Positions 11,366 to 22,503 of a stretch of 64,000 nucleotides of DNA are shown one piece after another. This DNA is from Ilyonectria destructans (lineage: Eukaryota > Ascomycota > Sordariomycetes > Hypocreales > Nectriaceae). Under the pieces are notes generated by a model. That model saw nothing but the letters and a program-made list of their open reading frames with translations. It had not been told where the DNA came from and made no database searches. Within the stretch, counting starts at the first letter, position 1, and each line of letters begins with the position of its first letter. A program made the translations under genes and the position numbers. The stretch lies in NCBI GenBank assembly GCA_020740775.1, contig JAHEWK010000005.1, positions 2,914,001-2,978,000 on the forward strand, written 5' to 3'.

Positions 11366-11695
11366 GGAAGTCTAGAGCAGGTATCTAGGCATGATTGCGT
11401 TTGGGTTGGGTAGCGAGCGTGGTGTTTTGAAGATTGTCCTTGCATTGTACACGATATAGAGTGATTGACGATACATTAGAGAATATAGAGCTGGTTTCTA
11501 TCCTAAATAGCGAAGCAATTTGCCCCCACCTCTTTCTACGTTAAATGTCTTCCACTTCTTTCAGTCATGTGTCGGTGCGCGCTCATACACCAGGCCAAAA
11601 TGCCTTCCGTCTACCTCTACCTCATCTATACCATGGTATCGTTAATACATACTCCTTTGGAACTCCTCGCTTTATAGCAGTAATGACAAACGCTA
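11366..11695. other. convergent intergenic region (two 3' ends)
   Basis: AT-rich 330 bp between the stop codons of two convergent genes, so it contains both 3' UTRs and polyadenylation sites. Nothing else was seen. Confidence 0.6.
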
Positions 11696-13469
11696 TCATG
11701 CAGCCTCTTCATCTGACTGACGCTCCGAGTCGGACCCCACCCAGTCATCGCTTTCGAGGCCATCTCTCTTGATGAACAGGGAAGCCGCCCAGCCGCAGAC
11801 GGCGAGCCCACCGAACAAGGTGAACACGAGTATCTCGCCTTTGGGATGGACGTTTGTCGACAGTGTGAAGAGGGCGCCGGACACAAATGGTCCAATGCTG
11901 CGACCTAGTGCTGAGAGGGTCTGGGCAATGCCATTGAGGGCGCCTAGACTGGCGTTTGATGGTGCCGAGTTGGTTATCTAAAGGGTTATTAGATGTGAAG
12001 AGGGATATTAGGATGATCTGGCTTACCAGCAACATGACGCTCGATAGACCACCCACGGCGCAGATGTTTTTGACAATTAGGACAACGCCAAGCTCGATAT
12101 ACAGCCACATTTCTCCGCTACCCAGCCCAAATAGCGGGGCATCGTCCTTATAACCAACCCAGGGCATCATAATCATGGCGATTCCAATTCCGAGCAGCCC
12201 GATTTGATATGTGCCCAGGTTGCCGGCTCTAGCCTTGAGCGGCTGGAAGAGGAACGCCTGGAAGAGAATCGTGGCAACGCCGGCAAGACTGAGGCTGATT
12301 CCGATCTTGCTGGGGAGCAAATCCCGACCGGCGGGAGGCGGAGTATCAGCGAAGATCGGATACAGGCTGTTGAAGGAGATGTTGGAGAGCTGGAACACGA
12401 GGTAGGTGCAGAGGAGCAGGAACGTGGTGCCGCTGAGATGGCGCCATGCGGATTTAGGCGAGTCCGATTTGGCGTCTTCATCATCAAGACCTTGGAGGTC
12501 GGTTTCGTCATCGCCTTCGTCATCCTCGGAGGTGGAATCGCCCGAAGAGAGCAGCGGTTCATTGTGAGAGCGGCCGCGGGGCCAACGTGCAATCCAAGAA
12601 TCGCGGCGCGGCTCCGACTTTTTCCTGGAAAACAGAGACGTGAGCTTCTCAACCCAAGCAGGCTTCACGAAGCTGTCATCGGTATCGTCCAACGTCTCCT
12701 CGAACCAGATTCCCACGGCAATGAGACTGCAGGCCAGCAACACGGCAGCGAGAATATTTGGTCCCAGAAAGGGATATTCCGTGCCTGTTATCCCGACCAG
12801 AAGCCCTCCCAGAGCTGGGCCTGTGATGCCGCCGAGCGAGTAGATGACGGGGAGATATGTAAAGGCCTTGCTCTGGTTGGAGCGGTCGGTGACCTCGCCT
12901 AAGACGGTCGGCACGCAGGCGGCGTTTCCATTCAGCAATCCCATGGCGACGTGGACGACGACAATCTGCCAGTACTCCTTGCACAGGCCAAAGACGCAGA
13001 AGCAGCACATGAGCGAGAAGGTGCCCATCAACAGCACGGGCTTGCGGCCAATGCGGTCCGAGGCGTAGCCCCAGAGGAAATTTGTCGACAGCTGGGCCAG
13101 GGCAAAGGCGCTGGCGAGGGTGCCGACGTAGAGGCCGCTCTCGTTGGGCGGGATGCCGGGCATGTGGGCGACCATCTCAGGCAGATAAGGGCCGATGGAG
13201 TTGAGGGCCGTCTGCTCGGCGAGCGATAGGAAGGCGAGGAGGAGCAATTGACGGATCGGCAGCGGCGTCTCGTCCGCATCGGCCTCTGAGACGTCGGAGC
13301 TGGCATCGGAGGGCGGCGTGAGTGGTGTCTTGGGCGGGGTATCGGGGAAGGTCTGATAGCGAGGCGAGGCATTGCGGCGCGTGGTGGTGAGCGTGGGAAT
13401 TGGCGCTCCGGCGTGGAACGAGCCGGACGAAGTTGTGCGCGAGGGGGGTTTCGCTCGTGAGGGCGACAT
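11696..13469 (-). CDS. MFS transporter, DHA1 / ZIF-like (yeast YCR023C type)
   Basis: Two exons: 13469-12027 and 11977-11696, with a 49-nt intron (GTAAGC to TTTAG); 574 residues. Without splicing, the frame runs on into an unrelated tail, but the intron restores the transporter's last membrane segments (NGIAQTLSALGRSIGPFVSG, then GGLAVCGWAASLF). After a Ser/Thr/Pro-rich cytoplasmic N-tail of about 70 residues come about 12 membrane segments. The loop 2-3 signature GYASDRIGRKPVLLMG is the classic DHA1 motif A. A long acidic central loop (about residues 290-345) separates the two halves, as in ZIF-like and YCR023C-like proteins. Probable H+-coupled drug or small-molecule antiporter, at the vacuolar or plasma membrane; the substrate is unknown. 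Confidence 0.88.
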
Positions 13470-14747
13470 TCTGGCGGTAGTTGCGGCGTGGCGCGATGCG
13501 ATGCGTGAGGGAAGACGAAGCTGGAGGGGAGCGAGTCGTGACGTATTTTACGGCGTCGCGGGGGAGGTGACGGCCAGCGATAGCGGGTTGCGGGCCGTCC
13601 ACTGGCGCATGCTGGGGAGGATAGAGGATGAGAGGAAGAGCGGAAGAAGCCAGGAGGATGCGAGAGTCGCAGTATTTGGAGGAGGAATAAACGACGTCAA
13701 CGATCCAGCGACCCAACGACCCCGAGTCCTAAAGACCGAGAGGTGATTTCAAAAGGGCGGCTCTTGTCGCAGCGCCGCACCGATGATTGGTATCGCCGTC
13801 CCCGCTAGAGGATCCCCGATGCCAGGAGTTTGCCAGTAAGACACTAAGAAACGCACTACCGAAAAGCCACCACCACCAGCACCACCCCCAAAAACAGGCA
13901 CAACACGCGCGCTGCAACGCTTGAGTCGTCAAGGGCTGCACCTCGACGAAAGTGGCGGAGCGCTGGCCAATCACCAGCGGGTGTGTTCCCAGGCTCCGGG
14001 TTTGCCTCCGCCGGGTTGGATGAAGTACATTGCGCATTTAGCGCAGAGACGGGCGGCAGGCAACTGGTTCTCCGAGCGAGATCCGAGATGCGGGGATGGG
14101 CTGTGATGGAGGAGGGGTTTGTTGGCGCCTGAAGAAAAAGAAAAGAGGAAAGAGGAAAGAGAACAAGGGGAAAAGAAACGAAACGAAAGCGAAGCTAACG
14201 ACTGATCCATGACGTTGTTTGGTTTGGTTTGTGCCGCCGCCACGGTTTGGGGGACGGGTGAGCTAGTCGCTGAGCTAGTACCTAGAGGAGACATCGTGAG
14301 GTTCTAACTTATCAGCTGGCGGCTTCACTCTCTCTCTGTCTCGTACACATTGCAAATGTTCCTCTACGACGGAGATCCCACACATCCCATCCCCATCAAA
14401 AGACACGCATCCGCCTTGGCAAAGGTGCGGAGATCATGATTAAGGACTACCACTTTCCTTGTCGGGGCATAAGACCGAACTCGAATATGCTGGCGTCACG
14501 TGCATCATCACGCAACATCACGACACCACTGCTGATAGTATGTACCACCATATTGGGCACACAATCCAATCGACCGGGTTCAACCTTTACACATTCACCG
14601 TTGCACAGCCGACAACCAATGGAACAATCTCAATTACTCATTCACTTCGTCTCATTCATTCAGCCTCTACACTCTGTTCTGTACAGTATTCTGCAGCCGG
14701 CCGTTTTGTCCGTGTCCGTCATTTCATGCCCGTCCCATTACCCTACC
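13470..14747. other. intergenic: MFS promoter and GH105 3' region
   Basis: About 1.3 kb. The left part must hold the promoter of the leftward MFS gene and the right part the 3' UTR of the leftward GH105 gene. A purine-rich stretch lies near 14135-14190. No gene is supported. Confidence 0.5.
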
Positions 14748-15866
14748 CTACACAAACGCCCGTAGAAACTCCACCAGCGCCATCATGGCCATCGCCTGGC
14801 CGTACGGCATGCTCGTCCGCGGAATGTCCTTGTAGTGCTGCAGGTCGTGCCCCATGCCCGTGCCAAACGACGTGTTGAGCAGCTCGCCCTCGGGGCTGAT
14901 GTTGTCCAGCACCGCCTTGATGGCCTTGACGGCCACCTCGGAGTACTCCTTGCCAATGTACTTGCGCCGCTCCGCCTTGAGGATGCCGTACGCGAAGCCG
15001 GCCGTCGCGCTGGCCTCGACGTACGAGCCCTCCTCCTCGGGCACGTCCAGCAGCGTGCGCCACAGCCCGTTGTCCAGCTGCAGCTTCGACAGCGCCTCGC
15101 ACTGGCTGTTGAGCGTGTTGAGGAGGTGCGCGCGGATGGGGTCCTCGTCGGTGAGGCCCAGCAGCTCGACGAACTCGGGGATGACAATCGTCACCCAGCT
15201 GTTGCCGCGGCCCCACCGCGCGTCGGCGAAGTTGTGCCCGCCCTCCTTGAACGTCCACCCGTGGAAGAACAGGCCCGTCTTGGTGTCGAACAGGTACTGC
15301 ACGTGGAGGAGGAACTGCCGCTTGGCCTCGGCGACGTAGTGCGGACGGTTGAGCAGCACGCCAATCTTGGCCAGCGGCATCACCGTCATCATCAGCGTGT
15401 CGTCCCACAGCTGCTGCTCGTTGACCTCGAGGTAGGTGATGTGCTGCATGCCGCCGTACTTGGTGCGCGGCAGGTCGTGGTACGCCCACTCGGCCCAGCT
15501 GTCGAGCCACGGCAGGTAGGTCGGGTTGCCCGTCTTCTCGTAGACGAACGCCAGCGTCAGGAAGACGGCCATGGTGTTGATGTTCTTGCCCTTGTGGCCC
15601 TCCTTGAACCGCGCCTGGAACCAGTCCTCGATGATCTTGAGGAACTCATCCTCGCCGGTGAGCTCGTAGTACTTCCAGATGCCGTACAGCCCGATGCCGT
15701 GGGTCCACTCCCAGTCGTTCCAGCCCTTGGTGTCGATGACCTGGCCGTCGGCGAGGGTCATCAAGAACTCGCCCGTCGTGTCTTTTATGTTGACCAGCTC
15801 GTGGATCAGCTGGCGGACCTGGCGGTGGATGTGGTCCGCCGCGATGCCGTGGACGTGGGTCGGCAT
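14748..15866 (-). CDS. GH105 unsaturated rhamnogalacturonyl hydrolase
   Basis: Single exon, 372 residues, starting at MPTHVHGIAADHIHRQ (15866); the four codons upstream begin with TTG and are not counted. The protein reads as an (alpha/alpha)6 barrel of the YteR/RhiN type, with KGWNDWEWTHGIGLYGIWKY near the N-terminus, QQLWDDTLMMTVMPLA, FFHGWTF and WGRGNSWVTI. These match GH105 (and the related GH88). Such enzymes remove the 4,5-unsaturated uronic acid left on oligosaccharides by pectate or rhamnogalacturonan lyases. No signal peptide is visible, so it should act in the cytosol on imported disaccharides. It is divergent from a Dal5/ACS-family permease across 1.25 kb, which fits a joint uptake and cleavage role (inference). 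Confidence 0.9.
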   Translation of the reverse strand: MPTHVHGIAADHIHRQVRQLIHELVNIKDTTGEFLMTLADGQVIDTKGWNDWEWTHGIGLYGIWKYYELTGEDEFLKIIEDWFQARFKEGHKGKNINTMAVFLTLAFVYEKTGNPTYLPWLDSWAEWAYHDLPRTKYGGMQHITYLEVNEQQLWDDTLMMTVMPLAKIGVLLNRPHYVAEAKRQFLLHVQYLFDTKTGLFFHGWTFKEGGHNFADARWGRGNSWVTIVIPEFVELLGLTDEDPIRAHLLNTLNSQCEALSKLQLDNGLWRTLLDVPEEEGSYVEASATAGFAYGILKAERRKYIGKEYSEVAVKAIKAVLDNISPEGELLNTSFGTGMGHDLQHYKDIPRTSMPYGQAMAMMALVEFLRAFV

Positions 15867-17117
15867 GATGCAGAGCAAAAGCCAAACGGGCTAGATATGG
15901 AAGAAACGTGTGTAGGCCGTGTAGCAGCGCGAATCAAGAGCGTGTCTCGTTCCCAGGTTCGGTCCTTCGGCTGGGGAGAGTCAGGGTTTGTGAGAGTCGC
16001 GAGCGGTATGGCAACTTAAAGGGGCATGTCGCCGCGGGGCAAGTACTGGTGGGTACCCTGGATCACTTGAACACCTGGCCACCTCGGTGCATGATGGCCT
16101 TGTTTCGGTCCGAAGTAGACCGAGATGCCACTCTTGTTGCCCATCCGTCTTGTCAGTTTTCATCCCTTCGATGCCTGACTGGCGTCCCACAACTCCACAC
16201 AACTCCACAGCCTTCTCCGCATCTCCAGCGCTGTGGGGGTGGGGGTGGGGGTGGAGATGCATACGTGGAGTGCTCTCGGCTAGCCTCTAAAGGCATCAAG
16301 GTTTGGGACCATGCGGAGCTTGACGATCTAGTCGTGGCCGGAGCTGTTTGGGGAGGACGCCGAGTCATTGCGTCGTCGGGGTAGAAGCCCTCGAGTGGTG
16401 GCGTGGCGGTGGGCCCGTTCCCCATGCGTAACGTAACGAGATGGATTGGAGTTGTGGAGGAGTTTGCTGTGGAGGTTGCCAGAACTGTCAAAAACTCGCA
16501 CCGGAGATAGTGGGCAATACCGTGTGTCTATTGCCTGATCTTGTGTGCGTGTTCCCAGCATCGGTCGATGAAGCTACAACACTGGCCGTGTCATACCAAT
16601 TGAAATCCTGTCTCTGTCCTCAACGTCGTACCGCATCCTCACACATCCCAGCGCCCATGCCTCCCTCCGACGATGCCGCGTGGGCCGACAGCTGACGAGG
16701 GCATCCCCAAACCCGACCCTCTCACGATGGCGAACCGTTGGGGTTCCCCTGGCGCCAACTCGACCGTACCGCCGAGTCAATCGGCGCTTCGGGCCAAACC
16801 ACGACGAGGAATAGAGCACCCATGCGCTCCTCGTGTCCTCGGGCCTGTGCAAAATCCACTCTGCTCCAGCTTGTCTGGGGGGGCCTGGGGAAAACCTCCT
16901 CCACTCCGCTTAGCGCATGGGGATTTCCCCGTTTCCCCGGCTGGGGTGAATTCTTAGATAAAACCCGTCGCCGGCCCATGTCGAACATGTTCTGTGCAAC
17001 TGGCAGCCAAGACTTCAGAAAGAACTTGGGCCTCATCTTTACCAGCTGCCGTGTCAGAATCCTCCTTCTCCCCTCGATCTCTCACCTCGATCTCTCACCC
17101 CCTCTGCATCTTCAGCC
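15867..17117. promoter_or_regulatory. divergent promoter region, GH105 / Dal5-type permease
   Basis: The 1.25-kb gap between two divergently transcribed genes, so a shared regulatory region is likely. It carries a G-rich microsatellite at 16233-16256. A pyrimidine-rich stretch just before 17118 (CTCGATCTCTCACC repeated) is typical of fungal core promoters and leaders. No gene is supported here. Confidence 0.5.
16233..16256 (+). repeat. (GGGGGT)n microsatellite, G-quadruplex-capable
   Basis: Three runs of five G separated by single T, then a GG pair, within the GH105/permease divergent promoter. The run could fold as an imperfect G-quadruplex on the + strand. Confidence 0.75.
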
Positions 17118-18933
17118 ATGGCGTCCAACGACATTGGCGCCTCCAAGGACATTTCGTCCACCGCCGATGGCCTGCAGAAGCGCTCTGTGGCCGAGGTGGA
17201 ACGACCCTCGGTTGATTTGGAAAAGCCCACCGTGCACTCGGAGCGAGTCGATAAGGAACTCGCCGCGTACGCCTCCGATGTCCGCGTTAATATCTCGCCT
17301 GAGCGCAATATCGAGCTTCGCAAGATGATCGATAAGCGAGTCTTGGCTGTCATGATCGCGACATACTTCCTCCAAGCTATCGACAAGGGCACACTATCAT
17401 TCTCGTCCATCATGGGCCTGCCCAAGGACACTGGCATGGTCGACGCGAATGATAAGGTGACCCAGTCGGTAAGTCTGCTTTGCGGGACTTCATTGAGGAA
17501 ACTCTCTAACACTACATCTAGTACTCGTGGTTGACCACCTGTATTTACATTGCCATCCTGGTCGTCGAGTACCCCCAAAATTACATCATCGCCCGAGTCC
17601 CGATCGCCAAGTATCTTGGCTTCTCCATCATCGCTTGGGGTAGCGTCTTGGCCTGCCACGCCGCATGCACGAGCTTCACTGGTCTAGTCGTTGTACGAAC
17701 AATGCTCGGTATCTTTGAGTCTGCCTGCCAGCCTGCTTTCATTATTCTCTCTGCCATGTGGTATCGCCGAGAGGAACAGGCCGCCCGAGTCACTTACTGG
17801 TACATGATGAACGGAGCCCAGCAGATCGTCGGCGGACTCCTGGCCTATTGCTTCTCTCTAATCAAGACCGGGCCTCTCAAGTCTTGGCAGTGGCTGTTCC
17901 TGACCTATGGCATTATCTCGGTCATCTTCGGCATGTTCGTGTTGTGGTGGATGCCCGATAGGTAAGTTCTTCCAAACTGGCAATGGCCTCACCCACTATA
18001 ATGATCTTGAATTAACACACACGGCCAGTCCCATGAGGGCCAAGTGCTTCACAGAGCAGGAGAAGCATGAGATCATTGAGCGTGTGCGCGACAACCAGAC
18101 CGGCATGCAGAACCGCGAGTTCAAGCGCGAGCAGTTCATCGAGGGTCTCCTAGACCCCCAAGTCTGGGGATACGCCCTCATTGCCCTGTGCACCACTCTT
18201 CCCACCTCCGGACTCGGTGCCTTCGCCAACATCATCATCAAGAACTTTGGATTCTCCGTGCTCGAGACGCAGCTCCTCGCCATGGTCTTGGGTTTCTACA
18301 TCATCATTGTGCTGCTCTCCTCGGTGTGGCTCGTCAAGAAGACCAACCAGAACCTCCTCGTCATGCTGGGTTTCTGTATCCCGTAAGTGCTAGAATGCAG
18401 GTGTCAAGGTCGCCGTGCTAATTGTGATAGGTCTTTCATTGGTACTATTCTTCTCATGACGGTCCCGAACGAGACCACGGCTCAGCACGTCGGCCTCCTC
18501 ATCAGCTACTACATCACCCTGTCTTTCTGGTCCGCACAGACCCTTGCGCTCTCCATGATCTCGCGAAACATTGCTGGCCAGACCAAGAAGACTGTCGCTG
18601 TTGCTCTCAACTTTATCATCTGGGCCGCTGGAAATGCCATCGGTAAGCACCCCACCACTTGATTGCGCTACATCTTGCTAACCCGATAAAGGTCCCCAAG
18701 TTTTCCTCGCCTGGGACGGCCCGAAGTACTTTATCGCCTTTGCCACCCATCTTGGATGCTACTCCCTCTTGGTTGTCATCATTATCGCTCTGCGATGGCA
18801 CCTTCGTCGCGAGAACATGAGACGTGATGAATTGGCCGCACAGGGAGTCGCTGAGGCCAGGGATGATGCCATGATCAGGGCTTGGGACGATCTTACCGAT
18901 AAGGAGAACCTGAGCTTCCGATACGTCTACTAA
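17118..18933 (+). CDS. MFS permease, Dal5 / anion:cation symporter family
   Basis: Five exons: 17118-17468, 17522-17961, 18029-18382, 18431-18642 and 18692-18933; all introns are 48-67 nt with GTAAG donors, and the frame is intact; 532 residues. After a 75-residue polar N-tail come about 12 membrane segments with landmarks ERNIELRKMIDKRVL, YFLQAIDKGTLSF, EYPQNYIIARVPIAKYLG and GIFESACQPAFIILSAMWY. These are the hallmarks of the fungal allantoate-permease-like (Dal5) branch of the ACS family, whose members carry organic anions, vitamins and sugar acids. Set beside the GH105 gene, I infer transport of unsaturated uronyl oligosaccharides or related sugar acids, but allantoate, ureidosuccinate or nicotinate cannot be excluded from sequence. 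Confidence 0.9.
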
Positions 18934-19249
18934 GTAGAAGTGGCTGAGTTGAGAGTCTGGTCTACATGTCACGACACGACTAGGGCTATGCCAGATACTT
19001 GTCACTTTGCGAGTTATTTGGCAGAACATGATTGGAGTCAACGTAATTTTATTAAATAGTGCATCAAGTTGACTACCTTTCTTCCCTACAATTTCTTCGT
19101 ACTCTAAACTAAGACTGATTGGACAAGCCAATATCTTCATCTGTGATCCATAACGAGTTGCATCTCTTCTCAACTCCGAACTGCGACCCAAGGAAAGGGA
19201 TCATCGAGGGCGTGATGACCCGGCCTGTTGGGTGGAACCCGCTAGATAA
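18934..19249. other. convergent intergenic region
   Basis: Contains the 3' ends of the rightward permease gene and of the leftward small zinc-ribbon-like gene. Nothing else was seen. Confidence 0.55.
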
Positions 19250-19486
19250 TTAGTTGTAAGTCCAAATCTCCTCAGCGCCCCAATGACCAGTGAGCGCGCC
19301 AATCTCATTGCCGTCTTTGTCGAGAGCCTCGGCGCCATCCCAGCGAGGCTTTCCGCATCGGCAGCAGGTGGTGCTGCTCATGGGGTTACCAGCCGAGCAA
19401 GTCATGCTGCGATCATCGTCTAGGGCCCAGCTACAGGCCCAGTGGGTGTGGTCGGAGCGGACGTTGCTGAGAAGAAGTCCAGGCAT
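19250..19486 (-). CDS. small RanBP2-zinc-finger-like protein A
   Basis: A 78-residue protein, intronless, ATG at 19486. Its core is V-R-x-D-H-T-x-W-x-C, an 11-residue loop, then C-x3-N-x6-C-x2-C, followed by ALDKDGNEIGAL and EEIWTYN at the C-terminus. The second half (C-x3-N-x6-C-x2-C after W-x-C) is the exact spacing of a RanBP2-type zinc ribbon, but the first Cys pair is separated by 11 rather than 2-4 residues. It is a clear paralogue of the gene at 20224-20499 on the same strand. No signal peptide. Possible roles are RNA, ubiquitin or protein binding, but this is inference from the motif only; Cys could also form disulfides if the protein is secreted by another route. Confidence 0.65.
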   Translation of the reverse strand: MPGLLLSNVRSDHTHWACSWALDDDRSMTCSAGNPMSSTTCCRCGKPRWDGAEALDKDGNEIGALTGHWGAEEIWTYN

Positions 19487-20223
19487 ACTTGCGGACTTTG
19501 TGGAGTGGATGGGGTTCTTGGGAGATGAAGTGCTGTTAGCGACTGAAGGTTAGAGGTTGGTAATGGTGGGTTCTTGTCTTGGGTTGTCGCTTGGTGAGGA
19601 GAGAAGAGTTGGGTTTGGAGCCGAACCGTAGGAGCTTTATAGTTTTTTTCGGAAGCAATTCACAATATGATGTTCTGGGACGGTTCTTAAGCTTTAGTGG
19701 TAATATATGAATATAATATGTTGTTCACGGATGAGTTTGCGGAACTTGCGACTGTGTTCCTTGGACACGATTCTTTGTAATGCGAGGCTCAAGCCAATTC
19801 ACAGAGAGCATAAGGTCAATATGTTCTCTACTACGGGATCTCCACAACATGGTTTAGTGTAATCAAGGACATTGTACTCATTTAATATCAGTGGCAGATC
19901 ACACGAAGAAGTGGACAGTGACTGCGAGTTGCGTCGAGACTCGGGGATTGGCCAAGACGCTAGTTTGCGCCACTTGCGCAACATTTTTCCTTCTTCCTTC
20001 GAATGGACTACTGTATAGGAGACTGGAGAGAAGTCACATAAATACGTGTAATTTAAGGGAATTTAAATTCTTGTTTAGAAAAAGTGGTTATGCATTGTTC
20101 ACATGGGGAGGTTGATTGGAGTGTTTGATTTGTTTTATGGCTTAGTTGCTTGCATTTCTCGTGCCCACGTCCAGGTTCCGCCAGGAGTAATCCGATTTCC
20201 AAATGTGCGGTGGTTTATCTCCT
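19487..20223. other. intergenic between the two paralogous small genes
   Basis: AT-rich 740 bp. The left part should hold the promoter of protein A and the right part the 3' UTR of protein B. No further paralogue was found here. Confidence 0.5.
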
Positions 20224-20499
20224 TTAATAATCTATGCTTGGTATGTACTCATTGTACTGCCAAAACTCCACGCTGTTGCTGTTGATCAACGCCAGGTGTC
20301 CAATGTTCATGCCGTCTGAGTTGAGAGCCTTTGCATTGGGAGACCGTACCCGGCCGCAAGTCACACAGACCAGATCCTCCATTATGTTGGCCGTGCCGCA
20401 AATCGGGTTCCCTGAACTGGGCTTATAGGAACATGACCAGCCGGTGTGGTCTTCGCGGACTTCGATGGTGAGAGCCGGCCCATTTATATCGACAGGCAT
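20224..20499 (-). CDS. small RanBP2-zinc-finger-like protein B (paralogue of A)
   Basis: 91 residues. The frame is open for 46 more codons upstream, but I choose the ATG at 20499 (MPVDINGPALTIEVREDHTG) because it places the V-R-x-D-H-T-x-W motif at the same distance from the start as in the paralogue at 19250-19486. The core is W-S-C, a 10-residue loop, C-x3-N-x6-C-x2-C, then ALNSDGMNIGHL and VEFWQYNEY. All four Cys, the Trp, the Asn and the C-terminal W-x-YN are shared with the paralogue although the rest has diverged, which points to selection on the zinc-ribbon-like fold. The function is unknown. Confidence 0.62.
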   Translation of the reverse strand: MPVDINGPALTIEVREDHTGWSCSYKPSSGNPICGTANIMEDLVCVTCGRVRSPNAKALNSDGMNIGHLALINSNSVEFWQYNEYIPSIDY

Positions 20500-22032
20500 T
20501 TCTGAGGGTTGACGAGAGGACGGACGAGTTTTTAACGTATATATGGGAGACACCTGAATGTTGCTGAATCTCGGGTGATTCCCATAGGTCGAGAGTGAGC
20601 TCGGGACTGCTTGAGGGTTATGTTGAGAGGGAATCACCCAGAGGCTGAAATGTCTTTCTTATAGGTGGATCAGGATGCACCTTGAGAGTGTTGGTGCTTG
20701 ACAAAGGCTTTGAGTCAATGTGGTTTCGAGATAGTATGCCTTGATTATGCGCCGAGTTGCACACCGCCTGCTGTTTCTTTGTTTGAATCACTGACTGCCA
20801 TTGTCCAAGATGCTGCCACTTGGATGGTTCGCAGCGATGATGAATAGAATGCAACTGCAACCGCATGGCGAGAAAAGTTCGTTGCTTGAGGTGAGATAGG
20901 GATTTTGACTTTAGCCATTTTTGCAGGAAAGTAGGTCATCCGAATGGACATGGAAAAATGAGATTGCGAATAAAATTCCACCTTGAGGAATGGCGCGAGT
21001 GGACGCAAGGCTCCTCTGGCCGTCGCCTCTTAGCCCTAATTCCCGAACATAATTGTTTAAATTAGGATAACGGACTGAGAGACCTAAGTATTTAACTTAT
21101 TTAATCGCCATGTGGTTTCAAGGGAAGATGGAGTGACTCATCGGTACTACATGGTGGCTTGAGCGCGCATCATGAGGGCTGCTTAGTAGCCATCTCGCTT
21201 CCTGCGACTTTGTGTATGGAACACAAGCGATTCTTTGTGGCATGACAACTGTCGGGTAATACAACAAGACATGTTGTGACGTTTGGCCAATGGGAGAAAT
21301 CTAGAACACAAACCGGACTTGCATGATCAGTCACTGGTAGTGATCTGGTGGTAATGTCGGAGGTTTGCGTAGTAAGTGACACGAAGCCCGGCCGTGACGA
21401 CAAGGGTCAACTAATCAAATGTAAGGGAAGGTGTGACGGACGAGAATGTTCTCAGCTCCTCGATGCACTGTGAGTCAGTAACCGGAGTGCGTGTGTACCG
21501 AATCTGCCTCTTTCGGAAGGGTTTGCTGGCCACGTAGGTGAAAAGCTGGCTGTGGATGGAGGCACAACACCCCGGCTAGGTTACATGTCCAACTGATTGT
21601 TCAAAAATACTACGAAGTGACGTGTCAACTGTAGTACAGCGCGCAAACCCTGAACTTGCTAGATCCCGACATGGTTGGGGTCGTAACACGATCGGAAATG
21701 ATCCAATGTCAAGACGGATTCCCGACCGCTTTAGGATCTCCAAGTTCCACCATTGCCCTACCCCATGACACCCTCTTCGTCTCCCTCTAGCACACATGCG
21801 TCGTCATCCTCCCTCCAGTGGACACAAGTTGGCGCACGTTCTCCATCAAGCACCCTCTGTCAAACATCTCCATTGTGACTCTTGAATCATAAAGTTTCCA
21901 TCAATTCCCCCTTTGAACCTTTGCTCTCCAACTCTTTGACGTCTTCTTGATACAAGTTTGGCCCACTAGCTTTGCTCTACCACTGTTCTCTCGACCCTTC
22001 ACTTTGCGACTACTCTACTACGACAGGCAACA
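20500..22032. other. intergenic, no gene seen
   Basis: About 1.5 kb with only short frames. A pyrimidine-rich leader and CAACA context precede the ATG at 22033, consistent with a promoter at the right end. Confidence 0.5.
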
Positions 22033-22503
22033 ATGGCAACCAACTTCCAGACCGAAATGGTTGTGGGGGGGATCTACGTGTTCCTCTCAGCTCAAGAGGA
22101 GCCTTTGGATCTTCAGTGGGCGTTTTGCTTTCGCACGAAACCTGTTGATGGAGATGCATATCAGATCCAAGCTCGAGGTGCTGGCTGGATTTCCCAATAT
22201 CCGTCGACTGATGAAATCATGTCTTCAGCGACACTGGTTGGTCTTTTTCAAATTGCGGCAGTCGAAGATTTGTCGTTTGAGAAGATCGATGGAATCATGA
22301 CGAAGCACACGTCATCAATCACCACTGACCGTGAATGGTTCAAGTGGATCTCGTCCTTGCTACAGGAAGAGGGGATCCTGAAATGCAAGGATATGGAAAC
22401 ATTGGAAGCGGAAATCCTCGACTTCCAAAACCGCTACGTCAGCAATGATGCTAAGGCGGCGACGCCCCGCCCCATTGGAGCTTCTCAAATCTGCGAGCTG
22501 TGA
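22033..22503 (+). CDS. conserved-looking fungal protein of unknown function, 156 aa
   Basis: Single exon starting MATNFQTEMVVGGIYVFLSA. It begins with a beta-rich half (DLQWAFCFRTKP, YQIQARGAGWISQY) followed by ATLVGLFQIAAVEDLS and a helical end (EWFKWISSLLQEEGIL, LEAEILDFQNRYV). This order resembles a very common fungal family of about 150-residue proteins with a WH/WA-A-type start and a CRxW-x5-L-x4-G end (I believe the DUF6914 type, not verified). The usual Cys-Arg-x-Trp near the end appears here as REWFKW. No signal peptide or membrane segment. The function of that family is not known to me. Confidence 0.65.
   Translation: MATNFQTEMVVGGIYVFLSAQEEPLDLQWAFCFRTKPVDGDAYQIQARGAGWISQYPSTDEIMSSATLVGLFQIAAVEDLSFEKIDGIMTKHTSSITTDREWFKWISSLLQEEGILKCKDMETLEAEILDFQNRYVSNDAKAATPRPIGASQICEL

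Noticed and set aside
14835..16019. 394-codon frame on the + strand opposite GH105
   Set aside because: Antisense shadow in GC-rich coding DNA; the sequence is Val/Leu/Arg-rich without any family motif and GH105 is clear on the other strand.
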